Shown piece after piece: positions 54,451-64,000 of a stretch of DNA of 64,000 bases; position 1 is the stretch's first letter; each line of letters starts with the position of its first letter. Source of the stretch: Letharia columbiana (lineage: Eukaryota > Ascomycota > Lecanoromycetes > Lecanorales > Parmeliaceae); assembly GCF_014066305.1 (NCBI RefSeq), contig NW_023501075.1, positions 124,001 through 188,000 on the forward strand. The letters run 5' to 3'. The position numbers and the translations under genes are program-made. The notes below the pieces were generated by a model, which did not search any database, was not told the DNA's origin, and saw only the letters and a list, made by a program, of their open reading frames with translations.

Positions 54451-54814
54451 GATGCACGCTCGATTGTGGCTCTCTTGAGGTGATCAACAAGACTGTGGAA
54501 CGATGACCAGAGGTATTGTCTCAAGCAGTGTCCCTACGATTGGGAATTCGGTCTTCCATATATCAGAACGCCGCCCAACCGCGCGTGTCACGGGTCCAAT
54601 TAGCTAGTAGCCAATGCAGGCAGAGGACTTAAGCACTTCCTGCTGCTGGATTACAGTCCTAGAGGCACACTCCTCGCGGATGGCGCAAGGTCGAATTTAT
54701 GGAAGTAGTTGAGACTAACGAAACGTTTCCTTGAGGCGATGCTCGGTGTTTACCTGTCGATTAAACCCAATGATGGCCCCCCCTGGAGAACCCCGCAGTG
54801 ACACGTTCCTTGAG

Positions 54815-54819
<5 letters not shown>
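54451..54819. other. Spacer at the isochore border
   Basis: About 370 bases of normal composition between the AMP-binding relic and the A run. Nothing coding is recognised. Confidence 0.4.

Positions 54820-54851
<32 letters not shown>
54820..54851 (+). repeat. Poly(A) run, 32 bases, at the AT-isochore boundary
   Basis: An uninterrupted run of 32 A residues. Composition changes abruptly across it, from about half GC to very low GC. Confidence 0.95.
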
Positions 54852-54854
<3 letters not shown>

Positions 54855-55018
54855 GATATTTTAATATTACGTCGAATTTATCGAATTTAAAAAAACTATA
54901 TTTTCTAGTAAACTACGTTTTCTAATAATAATAAATAGTCGTATATTAACTATACGCGTCGCGTATCTAAATTATAACGTTAATAGTTATATTATATATC
55001 GTTATAATTATATAAATA

Positions 55019-55640
55019 AAAATCTATAAATTAAATTTATAATTTTTTTTTAATTAGAGCTATCGAGTAAATTTTAGTAAGCGATCTTTAGTAAGCGATA
55101 TCTGAATTTCTTATCTATAAATATCTATAAGACTAAATTTAATAATTCTTTTTTTTATCTAAAAGCCTATATTACGTTCTATAATTTAAATAAAAAATCT
55201 TAAGATTTTAATAGAAAATAAAAAAGTTATTCTAAAATTAAATAATATATATCTATTTTTTAATTAAGGCTATCGAGCGAACTTTAATAAGCGATATTTA
55301 AATTCCTTACGCTTTAATAATTATAAGATTAAATTTTATAATCTATTTATTATTAAAAAGCGTAAGTTTCGAGCTATAATTTAAAAAAAAATCTTAAAAT
55401 TTTAATAGAAAATAGAAAATAGTAAAGTTATTAAAGGGTTAAAAATAGAGAGAGAGATTTTTAATAATTACGAACGCTAATTTATTTACCCGCGGTAAAT
55501 TAATCGATCTAATTAAAGAGCGTAAATCTAATAATTATATATATAGATTTAAGACTTTCTAATTTAACTCTATCTTATTCTTTTATATATATTAATAAAA
55601 AGATTTATCTATATATCTTAATTTATAATTATTCTATAGA
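55019..55640 (+). repeat. LTR-like repeat family A, copy 1
   Basis: Begins CTATAAATTAAATTTATAA and carries the diagnostic block AGCTATCGAGTAAATTT then AAGCGATCTTTAGTAAGCGA. It contains an internal partial duplication of about 210 bases and ends in CTATCTTATTCTTTTATATA. About 600 bases long. Confidence 0.65.
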
Positions 55641-55688
55641 TTTAGAGAGTTATCGAAATTATATTATAATAGAATTATTACGAGTAAA

Positions 55689-56290
55689 GGCCTATAAATT
55701 AAATTCATAATCGTTTTTTTTAATTAGAGCTATCGAGTAAATTTAATAAGCGATCTTTAATAAGTTATCTTTAATAAGCGATATTTGAATTCCTTATCTT
55801 TAAATATCTATAAGACTAAATTTAGTAATTTTTTTTTCTAAAAGTCTACTTTACGTTCTATAATTTAAAAGAAAAATCTTATAATTTTAATGAAAAATAA
55901 AAAAGTTATTTTAAAATTAAATAATATATATCTATTTTTTAATTAGAGCTATCGAGCGAACTTTAATAAGCGAACTTTAATAAGCGATATTTGAATTTCT
56001 TACGCTTTAATAATTATAAGACTAAATTTAGAAATTCTTTTTTTATCTAAAAGCTTATATTTCGATTTATAATTTAAAAAAAAATCTTAAAAACTTAATA
56101 GAAAATAAAAAAGTTATTCTATATGTTAATAACGTATATCTATTTTTTAATAATTACGAATATTAATTTATTTACAAGCGGTATTTAATTAAAAAGCGTA
56201 GATCTAACGAATTAATAATTAGCTATATATATAAATTTAAGATTTTCTAATTTAATTCTATCTTATTCTTTTATATATATTAATAAAGCG
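55689..56290 (+). repeat. LTR-like repeat family A, copy 2
   Basis: Direct copy of 55019-55640, with the same start and the same internal duplication (AGCTATCGAGCGAACTTTAA at about 55946), ending CTATCTTATTCTTTTATATA at about 56279. Confidence 0.65.
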
Positions 56291-56429
56291 ATTATAGAAG
56301 CGATATCTTTTTTATTAAATCGCTACTTTATTTAATACTTAATTTTATTTAATATTATTATAAAGTAAGTCTCTTACTATATAAGTATTATAATAAAAAA
56401 AGAGTATTCTTATTTATTATATATAAGTT

Positions 56430-56880
56430 TTTAAAAAATATTAGTATATATAATAAAATAAAATAAAGTTAAGTTTAAAAATCTTAAATTTATATATATA
56501 GCTAATTATAAATTTAAGTTCGCTACGCTCTTTAATTAGATTAATTAAATTATTATAAATAAATAAATTAATATTTATAATTATTAAAATCTCTCTCTTT
56601 TATATCTCTTTTATTAAAAATAAATATATATTATTAATATATAAAATAACTTTTTATCTTCTATTAAAATTTTAAGATTTTTTTTAAATTATAAAATAAA
56701 ATATAGGCTTTTAAATAAAAAAAAATCTAAATTAAGACTTATAGTTATTAAAGCGTAAGGAATTTAAATATCGCTTATTAAAGTTCGCTCGATAGCCGAG
56801 TAGTTAAATAGTTCTAATTAAAAAATAAATATATATTATTTAATTTTAGAATAACTTTTTAATTTTCTATTAAAATTTTA
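56430..56880 (-). repeat. LTR-like repeat family A, inverted partial copy
   Basis: Reverse-complement copy: AAAGCGTAAGGAATTTAAAT and TAAAGTTCGCTCGATAGC are inverted versions of blocks in copies 1 and 2. Together with copy 2 it forms a large palindromic arrangement centred near 56360. Confidence 0.6.
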
Positions 56881-56881
56881 A

Positions 56882-56912
<31 letters not shown>

Positions 56913-57056
56913 TTTAAAAAAATTTTTTTTTTTAATTAAAAATTAAAAATTTTTTAAAAAAAAAAATAAAAAAAAAATATTAAAAAATTATTTTTTAAAA
57001 AAAAAAAAATATTTTATAAAAAAAAAATAATAAAAAAAAAAAAAAAAAAATTTAAT
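56881..57056. repeat. Nearly pure A/T homopolymer patchwork
   Basis: About 175 bases of long A and T runs with no G or C except at the edges. It separates the inverted family A copy from the Tc1/mariner relic. It may be genuine or an assembly or consensus error in low-complexity sequence. Confidence 0.75.
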
Positions 57057-57067
57057 TTATAGGCCTT

Positions 57068-57121
57068 TATAGAGGTCTATATCGAAAGTTCTATATATAC
57101 GCTAAAACTCTTAGTATTCTT
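57068..57121 (+). repeat. Left TIR of the Tc1/mariner relic
   Basis: 54 bases starting TATAGAGGTC. It contains no CpA or TpG dinucleotide. Confidence 0.85.
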
Positions 57122-58867
57122 GGTATTCTTCGGCAATTTAACAAATTTCTTAAATAGCTTTATTTTTCTTAATAATTCTTTATATAACTACGTATATACT
57201 TATTAACTCGCTTATTTAAATTATATAATCGTATATCCCCTTTAAAACGACCTTTTCTATACTCGTTATCGTCTTTTAAACGAATAACTTCGATAATATA
57301 TCTAAGTATATATTCTATCTACTTCTAAATCCTCTTTTATAAAAATTTATATTTTTAGTAATAAGTCTATCGCTTTTTAGCCTCTTTTCGAGTCGTTAAT
57401 AAATCGTTTCGAGTAATATATCGCTTTATTCAAGACTAATATAACTTAATATAATTTAGATTCGACGAGTTTTTATACTATAATAATCTAAGTATATTTA
57501 TAAATATAAAGATTAATTTCTAAAACTTTAAGATATAGACTAAGGTCTTATCTTTTATAACTACTATATTAAATTTATCTTCTTTATATTTCTAGATAAA
57601 TTTTAAAAGTAATAAAAGAAGAATCTATATCTAATTAGCGAAAGAAGTCGAAGAATTTAAAGAAATATATATAAATAAACCTTCTTCTAATAGCGATATT
57701 AGTTAATTTCTTCTTTCTTTCCTATAATAATAACTTTCCCAGTTTCTACTATAAACCTTTACTAAGGCTTTACGCTAGAAAGATTACGTAAGCCTATACG
57801 TCTTATATCGATCTAAAGTTCCCACTGTAATTTAGTCTTAAGCTTTAAGACCTTATTAATAGCAGCTAGTTTCTAAGTATATTTCTTCTTTTTAACTATT
57901 ATTTCGACCTTTTAAATATAATATAAACTCTTCTTATTATATAAGAAATACCCTTAAAATATAAACTCTATAGCGTCTACGAAACGACGTCAAATAGCGA
58001 ACTTAATATAGATCTTATCGGGCTAACGCTATTATTATATTTATTTTTATCGAGAGTTTAAGATTATACTAGTCTCGTCGATCTAGATTATATTCTTTTA
58101 ATTCTCTATAATCTAGTCTTTATACCGTAAAGCGAATTAATAATAAGCTTTTATTTAGACTATCGAAAGAGGCGGTTTTTTAGTAGTTTTAATTAATCGA
58201 AAGTTATTACGTTTAAGTACTCGTAGAACTATTATTAAGAAGATTTCTTACTTAGTAGCTAGTATAAAAGAGGTTTTTTTACAGCCATAGCGATTCTTTC
58301 GTATAGCGGCTAAAATAGTACTCTTAAGCTCGAGCGTAATAATAGAGAGTCGTCTAGATTTAAGAGCATCGAATATATACGATAATAATAGCTTTTTGAA
58401 TACGATAGAATTATATTCTCTATTATAGACTTATTATTATAAGCGATTAACGATTTAATAAGAGACTTCTATAATAGCCGTAACGATCTTCGCTATAATA
58501 CTATATTCGATTAAAGTAAATATTTAAAGTCTAATTCCGTCGTTATAATTAATACTCTAAGTATTAAATATATTAGAATTAAAGAGTAGTAAGAAGATAC
58601 TTACTTACTATACTAAATATATATTAAATATATATTAAAATTCTTTATATTCTTTTTCTATTCCTCTATTTCTCTATTAGCGTAAGTATATATAGTATTA
58701 ATATCGCTACTATCGCTATAATATATATAGTAATATCGTAATTATATACCTCGTATATATATAGTAACATCGCTACTATATATTATATATATATATATTA
58801 TATATAGTAAGTATTAATATCGCTACTATATAAAGTATTAATATTTAAGATATTAAGAATATTTACT

Positions 58868-58921
58868 AAGAATACTAAGAGTTTTAGCGTATATATAGAA
58901 CTTTCGATATAGACCTCTATA
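58868..58921 (-). repeat. Right TIR of the Tc1/mariner relic
   Basis: Exact reverse complement of 57068-57121. It is followed by unrelated AT-rich sequence. Confidence 0.85.
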
Positions 58922-59899
58922 CTCGTAGAATTTAATATATTTAAAAGAGGATTTTTTAGAAAGAAAACTTTTTTCCCTTTTAAATTAATAAAATTTTTTT
59001 TTAAAAAATTCTCCGCCTTTAACGTAGACTTTATTTAAATATATCTTATTTATTCTTTTTTTAAATATATTATATCGATAAATCGATATAAAAAAAATCT
59101 TTTATTTATTTTTATTATCGATATTATTAATTTAGCTAGAAGAAAGCTATTAGCTTAATCTAGCGTTTATATTCTATATTAATTATATAAAATAAATTAT
59201 TATTATTATTAAATATTATATTATATTAATTTAAAAAATAAATAAATAATTATTTAATAGAAGAATTATAATTATATAATTTAAAGTTAAAAATTCTTTA
59301 ATAGATTTTCGTAGAGTCTACTTATCGTATATTTTAATACTTTTAAATCTTATTTATTTAATTTAAATCTATATCGTTTTAATTTATATCGCTTTTATAT
59401 TTTATTTAAAGATTAACTTAATTATTATTCTTATAAATATATTTAAAAATATATTTATAGATTTTAATATTAATATAAATCTCTATATTAATATAAGCGT
59501 TATATTTAATTAATAAATAAAGACTATAAGATAGTATCTAAATATTCTATTTAAATTTATTATTTAATATCTTAATAAATTTATATTAATAATATATAAA
59601 ATTTATAAAATTTAATTTAAAAACGATATAATCGCTAAAGTTCTTCGAAAATTACTTATTATATATATTTTTATCTAAATCTTAATAAGATAAAATAATA
59701 TTTATTTTATTAATAGTATATTAAATATAATTTCTATAAAGTATATATCTAATAATAATTATATAAAGATTAAGAAATAGATTTTAATTAAAGATTTTTA
59801 TATTAATAGCGAAATATATCTTAATAATATTAAAGAATTAATCTTTAAAGTATAATATAATAAGTATATAAATATATAATAAATCTCGTTTTTAAAATT

Positions 59900-60500
59900 C
59901 TATAATAGAGGCTATTAAAGTTACTTCTACTTATAATAAGTAGAAATATAATAAGCTATTAGTTCTTTAATAGTATCTTATCTATTTCGACTTATAAATA
60001 ATAACTATTTCTTCTTCTTCTTAAATAGTCTTATAATAATAATATCGTATTAATTATATTCGATATAGAGCCTTAACGAATAAAAACAATCGAAGAATAT
60101 CTTTTAATAGTAGTTTATAGTTATATAAAATATCTCTTAAAGCTATTATAATAATAATATCTTAATATAATTATTATAACTTTTATCTTTATTTTAGCGA
60201 CGATCTCTTATATAATAGCTCCCTTTAAGAAGACCCTTTTAGAGCGCGTTTAGGCTTCTTTCTAATTATAACGTCTATAGAATTAAATTTAATTATAATA
60301 GCGTATTATATATATAAAAGGCTACTCTAGAGCGTATAATAGAATATAAAATAAGTAGTTTATAAAGTATTATTACTTCTTTAGAGAAGTAACTTAGAAG
60401 TCGTTTTTTTCTACTTATTATAGAGCTAAAATAGAATTATAGAAGTAAATAAGTAATTTATTTTATAAGTAGAAGTAACTTTAATAGTCTCTATTATAGA
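59900..60500. mobile_element. 601-bp MITE, RIP-mutated
   Basis: The terminal inverted repeats of about 36 bases run from TCTATAATAGAG at the left to its inverse at 60500 and include CTATTAAAGTTACTTCTACT on both sides with a single G/A difference. No coding capacity is visible, so it is non-autonomous. A fragment at 29830-29933 is the same family without the C-to-T changes. Confidence 0.8.
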
Positions 60501-62887
60501 TATAAACGAGAACTCGATTTATTACTTATAAAGTTAATTAGAATTAAAGCTAATTAATATATTAATCGATTATATTTCGTCTTTATAAGAGTTAAAAAAA
60601 AGTATTATAGAACTAATTAATAGAAATTACGGCGTATAAAAAACTAAATTATATTAGAAGTACTTTTAAGAGATTATAATCTATATTAATTAAATAATTA
60701 ATATACTATTTAAAAGATTTATTTATTAAATAAGAAGAAGAAGAGCTATTATATTATAATAAGAAATAAAAAGAATAGAAATATATCTATTATCTTTTCT
60801 TTTAAAAAATTATTTATAAAGATCTTTAGTTTTAATCTAAATATTTTAATAATTAGATTAAATTTATTAATAGTATATTTATTAAATAGAAGATTTTTAA
60901 TATTCTTAATTTATTTTAAATTATAGATAAAAGTTATAAAAAGATTTAATTAATTAAATTTAGTAGATAGAGTAATAGTATTTTAATAGAGCTATTTTAT
61001 AAATTATAAGTCTTTTTAATAGAAGAAAGAGAAAATAATATATTATTTACTAATCTAATTATCTATAATAGCTTTATCGATATAAATATTAATAATTATT
61101 TAATAGATATTAATTTAAATAATATTCTAATTTATTTTTAATTAATAGAGTTTATTATTTTTAATAATTATATAGATATTATAAATAAAATATTATAATA
61201 ATTTATCGTAATAAAGAAAATAATTAAATTTATTAAAATAAATTTATATTATATATTTATAAGAAGTTAATAATTAATAGAATAGAAGAAATAGATAATA
61301 TAAATCTATAATATAAAATAAGCGTTACTTATATAAAGTTACCTCGATTAATAATTTCTCTAATTATAGAATAATTTAATTATTTCTATTTTACTAGATA
61401 AGAAGACTTTTATTTAATATAATATCTATATTAAATATATTATTATATTATAATTATTTATCGAATAGAAAGATAAAAGAATAATATAAAAATATATAAA
61501 TTAAATATTAATATATAATACTAAATCTCTTACTATTTCGAGTCTCTATTAATATATTTTTAATTTTAAATATATTTAATAAATTATTAATATTACTCTT
61601 TTAGACGATAGCGATCTTATTTAAAATAAGATAATTATAAATATATAAATTATAATATTATAAATTCTTATAGAGTAGTTTATAGTCTTATATATTTAAA
61701 TATTAGCTAAGATTTTTAAAGGGAATTTAGCTATTAAGCGAAGCTATAGCGTAGCTAAGACTCTTAGCGTATATAAACTTAATATAAAAGCTTAAGAGGG
61801 CGATACCCTCGTTTTTCTTCTTACTTCTATAAAAATTAATCTTATTACGAGATCGATATATATAAATATATATATATCTATTACTAAATTTATATTATTA
61901 TATAACTCTAGATCTACTTATATTTAATTATATAAGTGCGTTTAATAATTCTAATTCTTTTATTCTTTAAGAGATAGTAATTCGAAATTAGTATAATAGT
62001 TATTACTCGATTATAATCGCAACGAAGTAAAAACGATAATAAATCTTCTATATTTTAAATAATATTAGATGAAATATAATCTTAAATTATAAATTTAATA
62101 AATCTCGATTATATAAGTAATAACGAAGTCGATTAACTAGAAGATTATAATAGTAATATTATTAATTTTAATATTAATAAATAAAAAGCGTAATATACTT
62201 ATCGCCGAGATTTACTACTAAAAAGACGTCGTCTTATAACTCTTAATAAAGAAATCGATATTCTCGAATATAGTAAGATATATAATAATCGCACTCTAAG
62301 CGATCTTAATATATCGTTATTATTATTATCGCGCGAAAGTAATCTAGATCTTAATATAAGATTAAAATATATCTTAAAGAGAACTTTAATTTATATATTA
62401 AGATATTCTTATAATATTTATTCGAAAAAACTAGATCTCTATTATAATAAGTCTATATATAAATATTAAGAGTAAACTTATAACGCTAAAATAGCGTTTT
62501 ATATTAATCCTCGAAATTTTAAAATCGAAAGAAATAAAATTCTTTAGATAATATAATTTCTTAAAAAGAATTTTAAGAAGTAATAGTATAATAAGAATAA
62601 ACGAAATTCTACGGTCTTAGATAGCTAAAATTATTTCGAGAAATTTCTTTTTAATAAAATTAAGAATTCTATTAATAAATAACTCGATATTAATTAAAAG
62701 TATATAAATATAAGATAAAGATCTAATTAGATTATATATTAATTCGATATTTATCTTATCGAGTTAGAGGCTTAATTATCGCTATATAATAAATAATAAA
62801 GAATTACTTAATTAATAATAAGACTTTATTCGAAGATTTAGAAGACTATCGTTAATATAAATATTATTTTAATAAATAGAAACGAGT

Positions 62888-63340
62888 AAAGACTTATAAA
62901 TTAAATTTATAATTATTTTTTTAATTAGAACTATCGAGTAAGTAGATAAGCGATCTTTAGTAAGCGAACTTTAGTAAGCGAACTTTAATAAGCGATATTT
63001 GAATTCCTTACGCTTTAATAACTATAAGACTAAATTTTAAAATTCTTAAAAATTCGGAAAGTATAAATAGCGTTTTAAAATTTTAAAAAAAATCTTAAAA
63101 TTTTAATAGAAAATAAAAAAGTTATTCTATATATTAATAATATATATCTATTCTTTTAATAAGGGAGGCGCGGAAGAGCGAGATTTTAATAGTTATAAAC
63201 GCTAATTTATTTACTCGCGATAACTTAGTCGATCTAGTTAAAAAGCGTATAGAACTTAAATTTATAATTAACTATATATATAAATTTAAGATTTTATAGC
63301 TTAATTCTATCTTATTCTTTTATATATACTAATAAGTTAA
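62888..63340 (+). repeat. LTR-like repeat family A, copy 4 (likely 5' LTR)
   Basis: Begins CTTATAAATTAAATTTATAA and carries AACTATCGAGTAAG and GCGATATTTGAATTCCTTAC. It ends CTATCTTATTCTTTTATATA near 63330. It lies directly before a gag-like relic in the same orientation, so it is probably the 5' LTR of an element leaving the window. Confidence 0.65.
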
Positions 63341-64000
63341 TCTTACTAGTCGCTCGCTTAAAGAATATTAAATATAGAATAAATATACACTTTTTATATA
63401 GTTATTATATCGGGGAAGCTTTTAATTCTTAAAATTATAAGAGAGATAAATTTTAGAAAGAATATAAGAGTTAATCTTATAAGAATAAGAAAGCGTATAC
63501 TTTACGTAGATAAGATATATCTAAATTTTATAATAAAAAGATTTAAGATAAGAAATATCTTAAGAAGATTAAGTATTATAATTGCTATAAGAAAGGCTAT
63601 TATATTAATAAGTATAAGATATTTAAATAAAATAACGTTAATAGTATTTTTATCGACTTAATTAATAAATTTAATATCTACGCCGTTAAGACGACGAGAA
63701 AAAATAAACTCTTATTAAAGACTTTATAACGATAAGAGTAAGTAAAGAAGTATTTATTATATTTAGCTTAATCTATAAAAATCGAGTAATTATTAAAGAT
63801 ATAGAATTTAATCTAATATTAACTAGTATTTATTTTAATAACGAAGTCGAGATTAATATAATTAATTAACGTTTTATTCTTAAATATAACTTATAGAAAT
63901 TCGATATATCGTTATTAAGTCTAAGATAAATAGATAATAATTTAATATACTATTATAATATTTATTATATAGTCTATAAATTATAGAATAGCTAGAAGCG
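63341..64000 (+). mobile_element. LTR retrotransposon relic: gag zinc knuckle, RIP-altered, runs off the window
   Basis: Downstream of family A copy 4 the plus strand reads KKIKYYNCYKKGYYINKYK at 63562-63618. The spacing matches the gag zinc knuckle C-x2-C-x4-H-x4-C exactly, with codons at 63574, 63583, 63598 and 63613, but only the second Cys (TGC) survives. The other Cys codons and the His codon are all TAT. Single G-to-A (TGT to TAT) or C-to-T (CAT to TAT) changes explain all three. The flanking Lys-rich frame fits the end of gag. The later pol region is not readable in the 380 bases that remain. Confidence 0.7.

Larger units (their letters stand above)
57068..58921 (-). mobile_element. 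Tc1/mariner element, RIP-inactivated
   Basis: The element is about 1.85 kb and flanked by TA. Its terminal inverted repeats (57068-57121 and 58868-58921) begin TATAGAGGTCTATATCGAAA and match over 54 of 54 bases. The minus strand still translates as a Tc1-type transposase studded with stops: VLRVLKRNNFRLIKTTKKPP at about 58229-58170, then IDETSII (the second catalytic Asp block, near 58062-58082), RRFVDAIEFIF at about 57991-57960, and KLAAINKVLKLKTKLQWEL at about 57873-57816. Most stops fall where the family has Trp or Gln, as C-to-T or G-to-A change would produce. It cannot move. Confidence 0.85.
54852..64000. other. AT-rich RIP isochore to the window end
   Basis: Over 9 kb of very AT-rich sequence in which CpA and TpG are almost absent, while TpA is abundant and isolated CpG and GpC remain. 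This is the expected end state of RIP (CpA to TpA on both strands). No functional gene is expected. Recognisable element relics inside are listed separately. The segments 58922-59899 and 60501-62887 hold further degraded sequence that I could not assign. Confidence 0.85.

Noticed and set aside
54852..64000. CRISPR array or satellite centromere in the AT block
   Set aside because: Repeats are dispersed transposon pieces with RIP signatures, not regularly spaced short units, and the organism is a fungus; centromere identity cannot be judged from sequence.
1..64000. tRNA or rRNA genes
   Set aside because: No cloverleaf-compatible A/B box pair or rRNA segment was recognised by eye; a covariance-model scan would be decisive.

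Overview
The window is a piece of a filamentous ascomycete (Pezizomycotina) chromosome. Evidence for this: short GT..AG introns with CTAAC/CTGAC-type branch sites, a Zn(II)2Cys6 regulator, a HET-domain relic, a STAND-type N-domain/ankyrin relic, fungal-restricted families (MTC1, Srk1/Rck kinase, F-box/propeller protein), and long AT-rich blocks almost lacking CpA/TpG, the signature of repeat-induced point mutation (RIP). I cannot fix the genus from sequence alone.

Region 1 (about 1-18.9 kb) is an accessory gene graveyard. It holds a broken HET-domain incompatibility-type gene, a broken GT25-type glycosyltransferase, a RIP-eroded 6 kb repeat element with a younger intact 1.4 kb LTR mini-element nested inside it (5-bp target duplication GGGCT), a gene truncated by that insertion, a broken J-domain/zinc-binding protein and a broken ankyrin-repeat gene. 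Almost every recognisable gene here carries stops or frameshifts.

Region 2 (about 19-52.7 kb) is the gene-containing core. On the minus strand are an Srk1/Rck-type MAPK-activated kinase, a large repeat-bearing basic protein, a GPI-anchored surface protein, a Ser/Pro-rich protein with a 4-codon first exon, a UPF0390 small protein, a short basic protein, an F-box/propeller protein ending in a CaaX box, and TIM50. On the plus strand are a broken secreted-protein gene, a Leu3-like zinc-cluster regulator, MTC1 and a small Cys-rich secreted protein. The intergenic stretches contain a (TTTCC)25 microsatellite with a C-rich pyrimidine tract, an inverted-repeat element in front of the regulator, and an unmutated fragment of a MITE family.

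Region 3 (about 52.7-64 kb) starts with a broken adenylate-forming (AMP-binding) enzyme gene. It then crosses a 32-A run into an AT isochore running to the window end. Despite saturation RIP, several elements can still be read there: a Tc1/mariner element with 54-bp identical TIRs and translatable transposase remnants, a 601-bp MITE whose unmutated relative lies at 29.8 kb, four copies of a roughly 450-600 bp LTR-like repeat, and a gag zinc knuckle in which RIP has turned three of four metal ligands into tyrosine.

No CRISPR, rRNA, tRNA or operon structure was recognised. The clearest story is genome defence: RIP history, nested transposon timing, and erosion of self-recognition (HET, STAND-like) genes next to it.
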